A stretch of DNA of 64,000 nt from an uncultured Pseudomonadota bacterium (GTDB lineage: Bacteria > Pseudomonadota > Gammaproteobacteria > Steroidobacterales > Steroidobacteraceae): positions 1-64,000 of the forward strand of contig CAIUGU010000038.1 in assembly GCA_903898785.1 (NCBI GenBank), given 5' to 3'. A model generated the notes under the pieces. It saw only the letters and a list, made by a program, of their open reading frames with translations. It searched no databases and was not told the origin of the DNA. Each line of letters opens with the position of its first letter. The stretch's first letter is position 1. Below, piece by piece: positions 17,412 to 27,467 of this stretch. The position numbers and the translations under genes were made by a program.

Positions 17412-18785
17412 TCAGATCAGGAATCCCAGGTCCCGGGTCGCGAAATTGCCGAGGCTGGGCGCGATGTAGTTCAGGTTCTGCTCTGATACGCCGAACCATC
17501 TCGCGAGCGTCGCTGCATACTGATCGGCAGAAGTGGTGGGTATCATGCGGCCCGCGCCTACGTCGTCCGGGCCGTTGATCTCGAGCCGCGGGTAGGTTCC
17601 GTACAGGGTGCGGCCTCTGACAGCGTCGCCCATCACCAGCTGGATGCCGCCCCAGGCGTGGTCCGTGCCGTCGCCATTCGAGGTGAGCGTGCGGCCGAAG
17701 TCCGATTCCGTGAAGGTAGTGACCGCATTTGCGACCCCGAGCTCGACGGTGGCATCGTAGAACGCCCTCAGCGAGCTACTCACGTTGCCGAGCAGCCCTG
17801 GCTGGTCGGCCAGTTGATCATCATGGGTATCGAAGCCCCCCGTTGAGACCAGGAAGATCTGGCGAGACATGCCAAGCTGGCTACGCATGGCAATCAGCTT
17901 GGCGACGGTACGCAACTGCGTAGAGAGCGGGGAGAGAGCGGTGACCGGATTGTCTGGCAAGGCTACGAGAGGCGGCGCCGCAGTCAGCGCCTGATTGACC
18001 CTGTCCGAGAACTGCACCGCACGCCGATGGACCTCGGCAAAGCCGCGCTCGTACACCGTGTCGAAACTGGCTCCCGCGATGCTCTCGAACGCGCGGCGCC
18101 GGGCGAGCGTGCTCCCGCTCGTGCCGAACCCCCTAAAGGCGACTGCACCATTCGCTCCCATGATGTAGGGAACGGTCGTGTTGCCTGCCTGCAGCAGCAC
18201 TTGGCCGGCGAGCGACGCATTGAGCGCCAGCTGCTGGCCGGTGACTCGTTGCGCCATCACATCCGCGATCCGTCCCGCCCAGCCCGACTTGAGGACGCCC
18301 CGGCCTTTCAGCGACTGCCACTGGTCCTGCTGGTCGTTGTGCGAGAACAGCTGCGGCGGCAACGGCACGGACTTGTCCAGATACTGGGTCTTGGTCGTCG
18401 GCGCGATCAGCGGGCCGACATTGGCAACCACCGCGCAACGAGACTGCTCGAACAGACTGGCGAGGCCGCCCATCGACGGATGGAAGCCGTACGCGGCGCC
18501 ATCCGGCACGAGGGGATTGATCGGGATCAGCTGATCCTGCGCGATGGCGAGGTTCTGGCGTGAAGCCGCATAGGCAGCGTACTCCGCCGTGCTGCGGGGT
18601 ACGACGACGTTGAACGAATCGTTGCCGCCAAACAGGAACACGCAGACCAGCGCCTTGTAGTCCGTGAAGGGGCCACCGGTTTCGAAGGTCTGCGCCATCA
18701 CTGCTTGCGGCGTCCTACCGAACGCATACGCAAGGCCACCGGCGGCGGCGGCACGGAGGAAACGACGGCGATTGATGCGGTTCAC
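17412..18785 (-). CDS. DUF1501 family protein with Tat signal
   Basis: A 457 aa DUF1501 protein of the sulfatase/alkaline-phosphatase-like fold group. A GTG start at 18785 with GGAGA upstream gives an N-terminus with a twin-arginine motif (NRRRFLRAAAAGG) and a cleavable region ending VMAQT, so export by Tat is likely. VFLFGGNDSFNVVVP, STGGFDTHDDQ and SDFGRTL..NGDGTDHAWGG are the family blocks. It lies 17 bp downstream of the DUF1800 gene; the two families occur as a pair across many bacteria. Their substrate is not known. Confidence 0.9.
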   Translation of the reverse strand: MNRINRRRFLRAAAAGGLAYAFGRTPQAVMAQTFETGGPFTDYKALVCVFLFGGNDSFNVVVPRSTAEYAAYAASRQNLAIAQDQLIPINPLVPDGAAYGFHPSMGGLASLFEQSRCAVVANVGPLIAPTTKTQYLDKSVPLPPQLFSHNDQQDQWQSLKGRGVLKSGWAGRIADVMAQRVTGQQLALNASLAGQVLLQAGNTTVPYIMGANGAVAFRGFGTSGSTLARRRAFESIAGASFDTVYERGFAEVHRRAVQFSDRVNQALTAAPPLVALPDNPVTALSPLSTQLRTVAKLIAMRSQLGMSRQIFLVSTGGFDTHDDQLADQPGLLGNVSSSLRAFYDATVELGVANAVTTFTESDFGRTLTSNGDGTDHAWGGIQLVMGDAVRGRTLYGTYPRLEINGPDDVGAGRMIPTTSADQYAATLARWFGVSEQNLNYIAPSLGNFATRDLGFLI

Positions 18786-18802
18786 GATGTCTCCTCGATG
18801 CT

Positions 18803-20530
18803 TCAGCGCTGCAATGCGAAGTCAGGCGACGTCGCAATGAGATACAAAGCCTCCGCCACACGTTGCTGGGCGCTGTTGACGGGCACGATGTCCACCATGC
18901 CCCGGGCCTGCGTCCGTAGCGTGGCCGATATCTGGCCGGCCAGCAGGCGTTCCGCGATGCGCGTGACGAGCGCATCGGAATTGGCTGCCAGCGCGAGCTC
19001 GGACGAGGTGTCGAGCACGATCGTGTCGGGCCCCAGCGCCGCGCAACCGGTAACGGGAGTGGGCACGTAGCAGAAGGACTGTGTGTACAGATAGTTGGTG
19101 ACCTGGGTGTTCAGGTACTCGGTGGCCAGCTGCAGTTCCGGGGCAACCAGCCCCTGCGTGCTGATCTCGCCCGGCGGTGCATAGAACGGACTGAAGAAGT
19201 TGAACACGGAGGGCGAGTTGAGGGGCGCCTGTCCGAACGACGTCGTGAGCTGCTGGGGCGTGATGAAGTAGCGGCCGCTTGCGGCCTGGGCGTTGTAGGC
19301 GCGCAGCACCTGCGTCAGCCTCAACAGCGGCTCCTTGAGCTTGCCTGCCGTAGTAGAGGCGGGGGCGTTGCGTGCTTCGCTATCGAGAAGGATGGCCTTC
19401 ACGACGGCGCCCAGGTTGCCCCGCTGCCCGGTGCCGTCATTATTGAAGACGCGGGCGATGCGCTCGACATACTGGGGCGAAGGATTGCTGGTGACGAGCT
19501 TCTGAATGAGCTGCTTGCCGATGAAGGGGCCGACATTCGGGTGATTGACGATGTTGTCGAGCGCTGCCGCCAGGTCCTGAGCCGGAGTCTGGCCTGCGGG
19601 CAGAGTGACCGGCACACCGTTCACTGGCAACAGACGCTTGCTTCCTGTCGAGTGCTGCTCCGGATAGGCCTGCATGGGCAGGATCTGATTCTGCAGGGTG
19701 CGTCGCGCCTGCGCGAAGCTGGCGGCTCCCGCATAGTTCCATCCCGTAAAGACGTTGGCGAACCCTTCGATGGTCTCCTGGCTGTAGGTTGGCAGCGGTT
19801 GATCCTGCGCGTCGCGCCGGGTGCTGCCGTCAATATTGAGCTCCACCAGGCCGACCGTGAACAGCTGCATCAGCTCGCGCGCATAGTTCTCGTCCGGCCG
19901 GATGTTGAGCGCCGTGTTCGGCCTCTGGTTCCCGAGCATGGACAGGTAGACGCCCATCGCCGGATGCAGCGTGACGTCCTGGATCAGGGCGCGGAAGCTC
20001 CCGAAGGCATCGCGCGCCAGCATGTCGTGGTAGTCCGCCAGCGCGTGCGGCATGTTCACCAGCGTGCTTGCCTGCGAAACGACCATGATCTCGGACAGTG
20101 CAAAGGCAACCCTTTGCCGAAGCTGGTCAGGTCCCCGCACTGCGTTGCGCATCCAGGCATCGGTGCGATCGCCGTTCAGCGAACCAATCATCTGCGCAGG
20201 GTTCGTCAGGAGAAGATAGGCAGCCTGCACAACGGGCAGTTGCACGGAGGCGGGTTGGGCGAGTTGCTGGTCGATCCAGGCGCTGTAACCCAGAGCGGCC
20301 ACTGCCGTGGCATCTGCTTCCGTGGCGCCGAACGTGGCCTGGTTGAGGAAGCGGTAGGCTTCGGGCTTGGTGGCGAACGATACGGTTGGAGGTGTGGTCG
20401 TCGCAGGCGCAGGTGCGGTATCACCACCACCGCCACAGGCCGCTGTCAGCGCAAGTAGTGCTGCAATGCCGCATGAAAGGCCCTGCCGAAAACGCGTGCC
20501 CCACGGGGCTGCGGGTAGTACGAGAGTCAT
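18803..20530 (-). CDS. DUF1800 family lipoprotein
   Basis: A 575 aa DUF1800 protein. The N-terminus has a hydrophobic stretch ending in a lipobox (LTAAC, then a glycine run), which suggests a lipid-anchored exported protein. Family blocks are YRFLNQATFGAT, YHDMLARDAFG, NENYARELMQLFTVG-like DENYARELMQLFTVG and FTGWNY. GAGGGA precedes the ATG. It is the first gene of a two-gene operon with DUF1501. Upstream, 20531-20708 holds no gene and should carry the promoter. Confidence 0.9.
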   Translation of the reverse strand: MTLVLPAAPWGTRFRQGLSCGIAALLALTAACGGGGDTAPAPATTTPPTVSFATKPEAYRFLNQATFGATEADATAVAALGYSAWIDQQLAQPASVQLPVVQAAYLLLTNPAQMIGSLNGDRTDAWMRNAVRGPDQLRQRVAFALSEIMVVSQASTLVNMPHALADYHDMLARDAFGSFRALIQDVTLHPAMGVYLSMLGNQRPNTALNIRPDENYARELMQLFTVGLVELNIDGSTRRDAQDQPLPTYSQETIEGFANVFTGWNYAGAASFAQARRTLQNQILPMQAYPEQHSTGSKRLLPVNGVPVTLPAGQTPAQDLAAALDNIVNHPNVGPFIGKQLIQKLVTSNPSPQYVERIARVFNNDGTGQRGNLGAVVKAILLDSEARNAPASTTAGKLKEPLLRLTQVLRAYNAQAASGRYFITPQQLTTSFGQAPLNSPSVFNFFSPFYAPPGEISTQGLVAPELQLATEYLNTQVTNYLYTQSFCYVPTPVTGCAALGPDTIVLDTSSELALAANSDALVTRIAERLLAGQISATLRTQARGMVDIVPVNSAQQRVAEALYLIATSPDFALQR

Positions 20531-20708
20531 GGCTTCCCTCGCCGAGTGCGCTGTTGTTCTGGTTTGACAGACTGATACTAACGGTAAACACGGCCAGGCG
20601 TTGACACGGAGGAGGCACGTGGGAGCCCACCGGCCAGCTTCGTCGGTTTACGCCCTGGCCGCAGGGTGCAGGGTGCTGGCTGCAAACGGTGCCCAGAAGA
20701 ATGAGCGA

Positions 20709-20868
20709 CCGGCCGACTCTGTCGGCGAGGGGGCCTACCGGCGAATGGCCTTTCGGCGGGTCAGAGGCAAGACCACAGTCCCATTGTCTTCACTCTGGCT
20801 CGACGGCAGTCCGTTCGCCAACGGAGTTGGCCACTCGCCGGTAGGCCCCCTCGCCGACAGAGTCGGCC
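20709..20868. repeat. Nested-hairpin repeat, copy 3
   Basis: A 160 bp copy in the 341 bp gap between the DUF1800 start and the CDGSH stop; it ends 3 bp before that stop codon. The outer arms GGCCGACTCTGTCGGC + GAGGGGGCCTACCGGCGA pair perfectly. The right arm retains a second hairpin, GCCAAC-GGA-GTTGGC, which the left arm lacks, so this copy is asymmetric. The inner boundaries are GGTCAGAG and CTCTGGC. Confidence 0.85.
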
Positions 20869-20871
20869 TGT

Positions 20872-21126
20872 CTATTCCTCCTCGGGCGCCAGCCCGCGAT
20901 GGCTCCCATCACACAGCGGCGCCGTGGCCGTGTGCTTGCACGCGCAGAACCAGACCTGTCCGGTCTGCTCGGCGACGTACTTCAGGGGCTTGAACTGCGT
21001 GGGGTTGTGGGTGCCGTCGCAGAAGGGCTGGCGGGTGCTGCGGCCGCAGGTGCACCACCAGTAGGTACGGCCTGCGACGACGTCCACGCCGATCGGGCTG
21101 CGGTCTGCAATCACGGGGTCGGTCAT
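20872..21126 (-). CDS. Two-cluster CDGSH iron-sulfur protein
   Basis: An 84 aa protein with two complete CDGSH motifs of the form C-x-C-x8-C-x3-H: Cys25/Cys27/Cys36/His40 and Cys61/Cys63/Cys72/His76. Each should hold a redox-active 2Fe-2S cluster, as in the small bacterial mitoNEET relatives. The role is probably redox or iron-sulfur homeostasis. The start at 21126 gives MTDPVIADRSP; the longer frame upstream is a basic, non-conserved stretch. It lies 31 bp after the lipoprotein gene and may be in the same operon. Confidence 0.9.
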   Translation of the reverse strand: MTDPVIADRSPIGVDVVAGRTYWWCTCGRSTRQPFCDGTHNPTQFKPLKYVAEQTGQVWFCACKHTATAPLCDGSHRGLAPEEE

Positions 21127-21157
21127 TCCGGTTCTTCTTGTCGTGACGGTCGAGCGT

Positions 21158-21934
21158 TCAGAGCGGCGTCGGCGCTTCTTCTTCCGCGGTGGTCTCGATC
21201 TCCGCATCCGGATTGCGCCTCGCCGTCCAGCGTGCGGAGCCGGTGAGGTTCGACCAGGCCTCGCCTTCCAGGTCGCCGCCGTCGTTCACCGTGGCCGTGA
21301 ACAGCCGTGCCGTCTGGCCATCGAAGCTCGACAGACGCACGGCATCGCCCTGCACCTGTCCTGTCACGGGTTGCTCCATGCCGCCCGGGCCGTAGAACGT
21401 GCCCGACACCTGGTCGTGCGACTGTGTCAGCACGATGACCCAGTCGGAATCGGCAGCACCGCTGCTGAACGACGCCGACCAGCGACCCGCGACATCGGCA
21501 TTGTCGGTCGACGACTCGCGAAAGAACCGATAGACCGGACCCGACTCCGCGGTGAACGTGAACTCATCCGTCGCGCCGGCGCTGTTCGGCAGGCGCAGGT
21601 AGCCCGAGAGCTTCTGGCCGCGTGCCGTGAAAGCGAGCATGCCCTTGCCGCCGGGCAGCCGCGCTTCGAGCGCCTTTTCCACGCGAGCCACGCTGTCGAA
21701 CGCGATCTGCCTGTCGCCTTCGAGCAGGAGCAGCGAGGGCGCCCGTGGGTCGCCGCCCGTCGCGGGAGCACCCAGTTCCAGTCCGAACGGAATCTCGCCT
21801 TCCGGTGCTTCGATGACCGCGCGATAGAGCCCAGGCTCCGGCTCGTTGCTTGCCTGCCCGCATGCAGCAAGCGTGATCACACCCATCAGGCCGGCCCATC
21901 TGATTGCCAGCCACCGACTCTCCGCCCTCAACAC
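21158..21934 (-). CDS. Hypothetical lipoprotein
   Basis: A 258 aa protein of unknown function. I chose a GTG start at 21934 because GGGAGGG lies just upstream and because it leaves a 29 bp gap after the HerA-like gene; the longest frame would overlap that gene. The N-terminus has arginines, a hydrophobic stretch and the lipobox ITLAAC, so it should be a lipid-anchored envelope protein. The rest looks beta-rich with two short similar modules (GYLRLP, then AGRWSASF and SARWTARR). I do not recognise the family. Confidence 0.7.
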   Translation of the reverse strand: MLRAESRWLAIRWAGLMGVITLAACGQASNEPEPGLYRAVIEAPEGEIPFGLELGAPATGGDPRAPSLLLLEGDRQIAFDSVARVEKALEARLPGGKGMLAFTARGQKLSGYLRLPNSAGATDEFTFTAESGPVYRFFRESSTDNADVAGRWSASFSSGAADSDWVIVLTQSHDQVSGTFYGPGGMEQPVTGQVQGDAVRLSSFDGQTARLFTATVNDGGDLEGEAWSNLTGSARWTARRNPDAEIETTAEEEAPTPL

Positions 21935-21963
21935 ACCATCCCTCCCGTGAGCACGACCCGACG

Positions 21964-24369
21964 CTAACTCGCCACCCACACCAGTGCCGCCGGCGTCACG
22001 CTCGTATCCGCCTTCCTCGGCTTCACGCCGACCTTCTCCACGTCGATCACCGACGGGTCGAGCTCGCCCTGCAGCTTGCCGATCTCGAGCTCCAGCTCGT
22101 TCTGCAGGTCGGCCAGTTGCTGCGACTTGGCCTCGACGCCTTCCTGCGCCCGGCCGACATCCGCCTTCTCGCGTGCCACGCGTCCCGCGCTGCGCACTGC
22201 CGATCCCGCGCGCCCGACATTCGTACTGCTCAGGGCCTTGCGGCCGAGCAATGCGCCGAGCAGGGTGGTCCCGATGGAAATCGCCGTCTGCATGGTCTGG
22301 TCCGTCACCTGCGACTTCTCGCGCTCGACCCGTTCCTCATTGCGACGAACCTGTTCGGTGAGCGCAGCGAGTCGCGGGGCGTACTTCTTGCGCAGCTTCT
22401 CGATCTCGGCATCCCGCTTCTCACGCAAGGCAAGCGAGATGTGCGCGCGGAAATCTCCTTCCGAGCCGCCTGGCGCCGATGTCATTTTCAGCAGCGGGCA
22501 GCTGAAGACATCGAGCTTCGCCGTCTGGTACACATACTCGCCGAGCTGCTTGCTCCACGCCGCGTAGTTCTGCGGCCTGAGTACGGCGGCGGGCGCGTCG
22601 GCGTAAGCAGCCCCTGTCGGAGCAGTGGTCTGCAGACGGTCCTTCAGGTCGGCGCTCACCGTGGCTTGCGACCAGTCCGGACCCGACTCATCGTCGAGCA
22701 GGGGTGCGAGATACGTCTGCGTCTCCCACGCGTCGAGGCCCCACTTCGCATCCACGAAATGCGTCCGCACAGTGGCGGCAATGTGGGGGCGATGGGTTCC
22801 GCCTGTCGCGCCGGCAAGGTGATACTCCGTGACGCCCGCGGGAATCATCGGTTTCGTGGAAGTGGACGGTGGCTGGCGGCTGGTGGCCGGAGGGAGAATT
22901 GTCCCGTCAGACCGGTCACCGGGCACCGGCCGCTGCCCACCTGCCGGCTTCAAGCGCCCGATTTCCTGCAGCGTCATCGGTCCCTTGAGATAGGACAGCG
23001 CCCAGCGCGTGCGGAACAGCACCGGCGCGTCGTCATGCACGTTACGCATCAGGAATACGCGATTGCCGAGGTTCGCGATCAGCGGTTCCAGCGCTGCCTT
23101 GTCGAGCGAGCCGTCACCTCCGCTCAGCAGGCCGTCGATCACCCGCGCCTTGTCCCGCTCCGTCTGCAGACGGCCGATGAACCACGTGCCGGCGTTCGAC
23201 AAACCCTTGTAGTCGAGGTCCACCGGGTTCTGCGTCGACAGCACGACACCGAGGCCGAAGGCACGGGCCTGCTTCATCAGCGTCAGCAGCGGGATTTTCG
23301 ACGGCGGCATCGCGCTCGGCGGGAAGTAGCCGAAGATCTCGTCCATATAAAGGAGCGCGCGCAGGCTCGACGTACCAGATTGCCGCCGCATCCACGCGAC
23401 GACTTCGTTCAGCAGCAGCGTCACGACGAACATGCGCTCGGCATCGTTCAGGTGCGCGATCGACACGATGGCCACACGAGGCTTGCCGGCCGGCGTGTAC
23501 AGCAGCCGCTGCACGTCCATCGGCTCGCCTTCCCTCCAGGTGGCAAAGCCGGGCGCGGCGAGCAGGTTGTTGATGCTCATCGCCAACCCCAGGCGCTCCT
23601 TGGCCGGGAAGAAGCTTTCGAGGTCGAACACGCCGACCTTCGTGAAGGAGGGCTTCTGGATCGACTGGATCAGGCCCGCGATGTCGAGGCTGGTGCCTGC
23701 CGCCCAGGCCTGGTCGAAGATCGTGGCCAGCAGGATGTGTTCGCGGCTCCGCAGCGGATCGGCGTCGATGCCAAGCAGGCCGAGCAGGCCCGATACCGCC
23801 GAGCTGATGCGGTCGCGCAGGGCCGTCGTGTCGTCGCGCAGCTCAGGGGGCGGCGCGTCGAACGACCGCAACACGGATAGCGGCGTACCGGCGGTGCTGC
23901 CCGGGGTGTAGATCTCGACATCCACGGCGTCACGGAATCGCTGGATGCGCGCGCCGTCCTGCTCCCAATCGGCCAGACCTTTCTTCCAGATCTCCGACGT
24001 TGACGCCGCGTAGGCGTCCGGATCGAGCCCTTTGCGCGCAGCTTCGCCCGGATCGACCCATGGCCTGAAGTCGCCCGGGGCGAGATTCGGGAAGGTCAGC
24101 TTCAGGTTGCCGAGGTCGCCCTTGGGGTCGATCACGATGGCCGGGACGCCGTCGATGGCCGCTTCTTCCAGCAGGGCGAGGCACAGGCCGGTCTTGCCGC
24201 TGCCGGTCATGCCGACGCAGACCGCATGGGTGGTCAGGTCGCGCGAGTCGTACAGCAGCAGATCCTTCGTGTCCGCCGACGTCGCTGCGTCGAAGGTCCG
24301 GCCCAGGTAGAAGGATCCGAGTTTTTCATAGACAGGCAGGGTCATGGACGGGCTCGCTTGGAATGCCAT
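21964..24369 (-). CDS. HerA/DUF87-type ATPase with C-terminal coiled coil
   Basis: A cytoplasmic P-loop ATPase of up to 801 aa. Walker A is GMTGSGKTG with Lys59, followed by IDPKGDLGNL; Walker B is LLYMDEIFGYFPP, and LSTQNPVDLDYKG is a sensor-type block. This matches the HerA/VirB4-like helicase superfamily (DUF87). Residues ~640-760 are rich in Glu, Lys and Arg with heptads, suggesting a coiled coil. ATGs at 24369 and 24345 are both possible, and neither has a strong ribosome site. No nuclease partner such as NurA is adjacent. Its role is unknown: DNA processing or conjugation-like pumping are the family precedents. Confidence 0.8.
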   Translation of the reverse strand: MAFQASPSMTLPVYEKLGSFYLGRTFDAATSADTKDLLLYDSRDLTTHAVCVGMTGSGKTGLCLALLEEAAIDGVPAIVIDPKGDLGNLKLTFPNLAPGDFRPWVDPGEAARKGLDPDAYAASTSEIWKKGLADWEQDGARIQRFRDAVDVEIYTPGSTAGTPLSVLRSFDAPPPELRDDTTALRDRISSAVSGLLGLLGIDADPLRSREHILLATIFDQAWAAGTSLDIAGLIQSIQKPSFTKVGVFDLESFFPAKERLGLAMSINNLLAAPGFATWREGEPMDVQRLLYTPAGKPRVAIVSIAHLNDAERMFVVTLLLNEVVAWMRRQSGTSSLRALLYMDEIFGYFPPSAMPPSKIPLLTLMKQARAFGLGVVLSTQNPVDLDYKGLSNAGTWFIGRLQTERDKARVIDGLLSGGDGSLDKAALEPLIANLGNRVFLMRNVHDDAPVLFRTRWALSYLKGPMTLQEIGRLKPAGGQRPVPGDRSDGTILPPATSRQPPSTSTKPMIPAGVTEYHLAGATGGTHRPHIAATVRTHFVDAKWGLDAWETQTYLAPLLDDESGPDWSQATVSADLKDRLQTTAPTGAAYADAPAAVLRPQNYAAWSKQLGEYVYQTAKLDVFSCPLLKMTSAPGGSEGDFRAHISLALREKRDAEIEKLRKKYAPRLAALTEQVRRNEERVEREKSQVTDQTMQTAISIGTTLLGALLGRKALSSTNVGRAGSAVRSAGRVAREKADVGRAQEGVEAKSQQLADLQNELELEIGKLQGELDPSVIDVEKVGVKPRKADTSVTPAALVWVAS

Positions 24370-24477
24370 TCAAAGTGTTTGGTTATGTGCATATGGCCAC
24401 CCTGGGGGATGCGCCGGCAAGAACCCCGCCGTTTCCGGGAAATCATCGTAAATCATCCTGGCCGCGCTCCCGCAGTT

Positions 24478-24532
24478 ATAACCATTTTGTCACCGCGAGG
24501 CGACTGACGCTGGAACCGGGTGGCGGTAGCAT
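24478..24532 (+). promoter_or_regulatory. Candidate CysB box A with promoter, upstream of cysA
   Basis: A 33 bp motif at 24478-24510 reads ATAACC...TTTTGTCACCG...GGCGACTGACGC. Its end supplies the -35 (CTGACG, 24504-24509), and exactly 17 bp later is the -10 TAGCAT (24527-24532). The same motif and geometry recur at 41328-41382 on the minus strand and 41588-41642 on the plus strand. The start codon of cysA is 48 bp beyond the -10. Confidence 0.75.
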
Positions 24533-24579
24533 GTCAGGCCCGAAGTCTCCTCCACATTAGAAGAAGCCCCGCTGCCTTC

Positions 24580-26340
24580 ATGTCCATCACGCTCGACCAG
24601 GTCACCAAGCGGTATCAGGGCTCCCCTGTCGTCAACGATGTGTCGTTGAACGTCGGCGACGGCGAGTTCTACGTGCTGCTGGGCCCGAGCGGCAGCGGCA
24701 AGAGCACGCTGCTGCGTTCCATCGCCGGACTGACCGGCGTGGACCACGGGCGCATCTCCCTCCACGGTCGGGATGTCACGCATGTGTCGGCCCGCGATCG
24801 CGGCGTCGGCCTCGTGTTCCAGAACTACGCGCTGTTCCGCCACATGAGCGTGGCCGACAACATCGAGTTCGCACTGCGCGTCCGGCGCATGAAGGCGGCC
24901 GACCGTCGCGAGCGCCGCAAGGAGCTGCTGCGTCTGGTCGCCCTCGAAGGCATGGATGATCGCCTGCCGACGCAATTGTCCGGCGGCCAGCAGCAGCGCG
25001 TCGCCGTGGCTCGCGCCCTGGCGCACAAGCCGGAGGTACTGCTGCTCGATGAGCCGTTCGGCGCACTGGACGCCAAGATCCGCGAGGAATTGCGCCGGAC
25101 GATCCGCCAGGTCCAGCGCGAGCTCGGCATCACGACGGTGCTCGTGACGCACGACCAGGAAGAAGCCTTCGCGCTTGCCGATCGCATCGGCGTCATGAAC
25201 CTCGGACGCCTGCTCGAGAGCGACAAGCCCGACGAGCTGTATGCCCGCCCGGCCACGCGTTTCGTCGCCACGTTCCTGGGCGCCGCGAACCTGCTGCTCG
25301 CGCGCCAGACCAGCGAAGGCATCCGCTTCGGGACGACACCGGTGAACGCCCGCGCCGTCGAGCGCGTGGATACCGGGCGCGAACACGAAGTGGTCGCCGT
25401 GTTGCGTCCCGAGGAAGTCGAGCTCGCCCCGACGCGCGAGCAGTTGCAGGCCGGCTATCTCGCCCAGGGCCAGGTCGAGGAGATCGTGTTCACCGGCGCC
25501 ATCGAACGCATGCGCGTGCGCCTGCAGAGCGGCGCCGAGGAAGCGCAGCTCGCAGGCCCGGCCGGCGATTCCGGTACGGCGTTGATCGAAGTGACCCGCA
25601 CGCAGCCCGAACAGCGCGCATTTCCGCTTGCCCCGGGCCACCCCGTGTTCATCGGCGTCCGCCGCATTCACGTGCTGCCCACACCGCTGTCGAGTTTCTC
25701 TGTCTTTGCCGCCGAGGAGGCCGATGCGAAGAAGCTGTCCCAGCATCCGCTGCTGGCCGGTCTGGCCGCCGGCATGAAGACCCGCGTTTCCGTGCGGGTC
25801 GATGCGACGCTCGATACCGTGCGCGCACCCGGCTCGAAGCCCGATCTCGCGGGCGTCGCCGTGATCGCCGCCGGCCCCGAGTCGGCGCGACAGGTCCAGG
25901 TCCTGTTGCAGCGAGGTGCAGGCGAAGTCCTCGTCCTGCCGGAGACGGTCGTCGCGCCCCAGCGCATCCTGATTCACTGGGTCGATGAAACCCCGCGTCG
26001 CGCGACACTCGCGGTCTCGGCCAGCCTGCTGCGTCATGTGCCCGCGGAGGCCGTCTATGTCGGCATTCTTCCCGAGGGCGCGAGCGAAGCGGCCCGCCCG
26101 CAAGGCGTGCGCACGCTGCTCGATGCACGGTCGGAAGCACAGGCCGTCCACGGCCTCGAGATGCGCACGGAACTGCGCGTCGGCGATGTCGTCGAGCAAC
26201 TCGCCGGGCAACTCGCGGAGTCGCCCGACCAGCTGCTGATCCTCGGCGTCTCGAACACCGAGGTGCTCACGGAGCGCTTCAACCGCCTGTTCACGGCCTC
26301 CCCGGGCTGGCCGATGCTCATTGTCTATCGCTCCGCATGA
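24580..26340 (+). CDS. cysA: Sulfate/thiosulfate ABC transporter ATPase with USP-like C-terminal domain
   Basis: The ATPase of the sulfate importer encoded by the next genes. Residues 1-235 hold Walker [10 protein letters not shown], signature LSGGQQQR and Walker [17 protein letters not shown]-like region follows to about residue 365. Ordinary CysA ends near 350-365 aa, but this one has 586. The extra ~220 residues look like a universal-stress-protein-type alpha/beta domain, with RILIHWVDE near residue 460 and a C-terminal LLILGVSN...[10 protein letters not shown]. The ATG at 24580 was chosen at [12 protein letters not shown]. It overlaps the sulfate-binding protein gene by 4 bp. Confidence 0.92.
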   Translation: MSITLDQVTKRYQGSPVVNDVSLNVGDGEFYVLLGPSGSGKSTLLRSIAGLTGVDHGRISLHGRDVTHVSARDRGVGLVFQNYALFRHMSVADNIEFALRVRRMKAADRRERRKELLRLVALEGMDDRLPTQLSGGQQQRVAVARALAHKPEVLLLDEPFGALDAKIREELRRTIRQVQRELGITTVLVTHDQEEAFALADRIGVMNLGRLLESDKPDELYARPATRFVATFLGAANLLLARQTSEGIRFGTTPVNARAVERVDTGREHEVVAVLRPEEVELAPTREQLQAGYLAQGQVEEIVFTGAIERMRVRLQSGAEEAQLAGPAGDSGTALIEVTRTQPEQRAFPLAPGHPVFIGVRRIHVLPTPLSSFSVFAAEEADAKKLSQHPLLAGLAAGMKTRVSVRVDATLDTVRAPGSKPDLAGVAVIAAGPESARQVQVLLQRGAGEVLVLPETVVAPQRILIHWVDETPRRATLAVSASLLRHVPAEAVYVGILPEGASEAARPQGVRTLLDARSEAQAVHGLEMRTELRVGDVVEQLAGQLAESPDQLLILGVSNTEVLTERFNRLFTASPGWPMLIVYRSA

Positions 26341-27464
26341 GGCCCCACGTGACAACCCCCAACATGACGCCGAGCCTGTCCCCGCTGCGCGCACTGCTGC
26401 TCGCTGCGGCGTCGGTATTGCTGCTGGCCGGGTGCGGAGGCAGCGACAGTGCTGCGAGCGCAGGAGCGGCGAAGCGCGTTGAACTGCTGAACGTCAGCTA
26501 CGACCCGACGCGCGAGTTCTATCGCGAGTTCAACGCGAGCTTCGCCCGCTACTGGCAGGAGAAGACCGGCCAGGAAGTGGCAGTCAAGCAGTCGCATGGC
26601 GGCTCCGGCCAGCAGGCGCGGGCTGTCATCGACGGCCTCGACGCCGACGTGGTCACGCTGGCGCTCGCATACGACATCGATTCCATCCAGAAGATCGGCA
26701 AGCGTCTCGGCGCCGACTGGCAGACGCGGCTGCCCAACAACAGCTCGCCGTACACGTCGACGATCGTGTTCCTCGTCCGCAAGGGCAACCCGAAGGGCAT
26801 CCACGACTGGGCCGATGTCGCGAGGCCCGGCATCGAGGGCGTGGCGCCGAACCCCAAGACCGGAGGCGGAGCACGCTGGATCTATCTTGCTGCCTGGGGC
26901 TATGCGCTGCAGCGTGAACTCGGAGGCAGCTTCGACAAGCTGCAGGATCCTGCGGCAGCGGCGGAAGTGGCCAGGGCCCAACAGGTAGCCGAACAGTTTG
27001 TCGGGCAGATCTACCGCCAGATGCCGGTGCTCGACAGCGGCGCCCGCGGGTCGACAAACACGTTCGTGCAGCGTGGCATCGGCGACGTGCTGCTCGCTTG
27101 GGAGAACGAAGCCATGCTGGCGCTCAAGGAGATGGGGCCTGACAGCGTCGAACTCGTCAGGCCGTCGATGAGCATCCTCGCCGAACCGCCGGTCGCGATC
27201 GTCGATACCGTCGTCGACCGCAAGGGCACGCGCCAGGTCGCGGAGGCCTACCTGCAGCACCTGTTCACGCCAGAAGGCCAGCAGATCGCCGCGAAGTACT
27301 TCTACCGGCCGAGGGACGCGGCTGCGCTCGAGCAGTACAAGGCGCAGTTCCCCGACATGCAGATGTTCACGATCGATGCGGCCTTCGGCGGCTGGCAAAA
27401 GGCGCAGGCAGACCATTTCGCCGATGACGGCAGCTTCGACCGCATTTCCCTGGGTCGCCGCTGA
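26337..27464 (+). CDS. sbp: Sulfate-binding lipoprotein of the CysATW transporter
   Basis: The periplasmic binding protein of the sulfate importer, up to 375 aa. The lipobox LLAGC shows it is membrane-anchored, unlike most soluble Sbp proteins. [29 protein letters not shown] and [11 protein letters not shown] are the family blocks for sulfate coordination. The ATG at 26337 overlaps the cysA stop (ATGA); a second ATG ten codons on is possible. A second sulfate-binding protein without a lipobox is encoded at 40195-41214. Confidence 0.94.
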   Translation: MRPHVTTPNMTPSLSPLRALLLAAASVLLLAGCGGSDSAASAGAAKRVELLNVSYDPTREFYREFNASFARYWQEKTGQEVAVKQSHGGSGQQARAVIDGLDADVVTLALAYDIDSIQKIGKRLGADWQTRLPNNSSPYTSTIVFLVRKGNPKGIHDWADVARPGIEGVAPNPKTGGGARWIYLAAWGYALQRELGGSFDKLQDPAAAAEVARAQQVAEQFVGQIYRQMPVLDSGARGSTNTFVQRGIGDVLLAWENEAMLALKEMGPDSVELVRPSMSILAEPPVAIVDTVVDRKGTRQVAEAYLQHLFTPEGQQIAAKYFYRPRDAAALEQYKAQFPDMQMFTIDAAFGGWQKAQADHFADDGSFDRISLGRR

Positions 27465-27467
27465 ATC

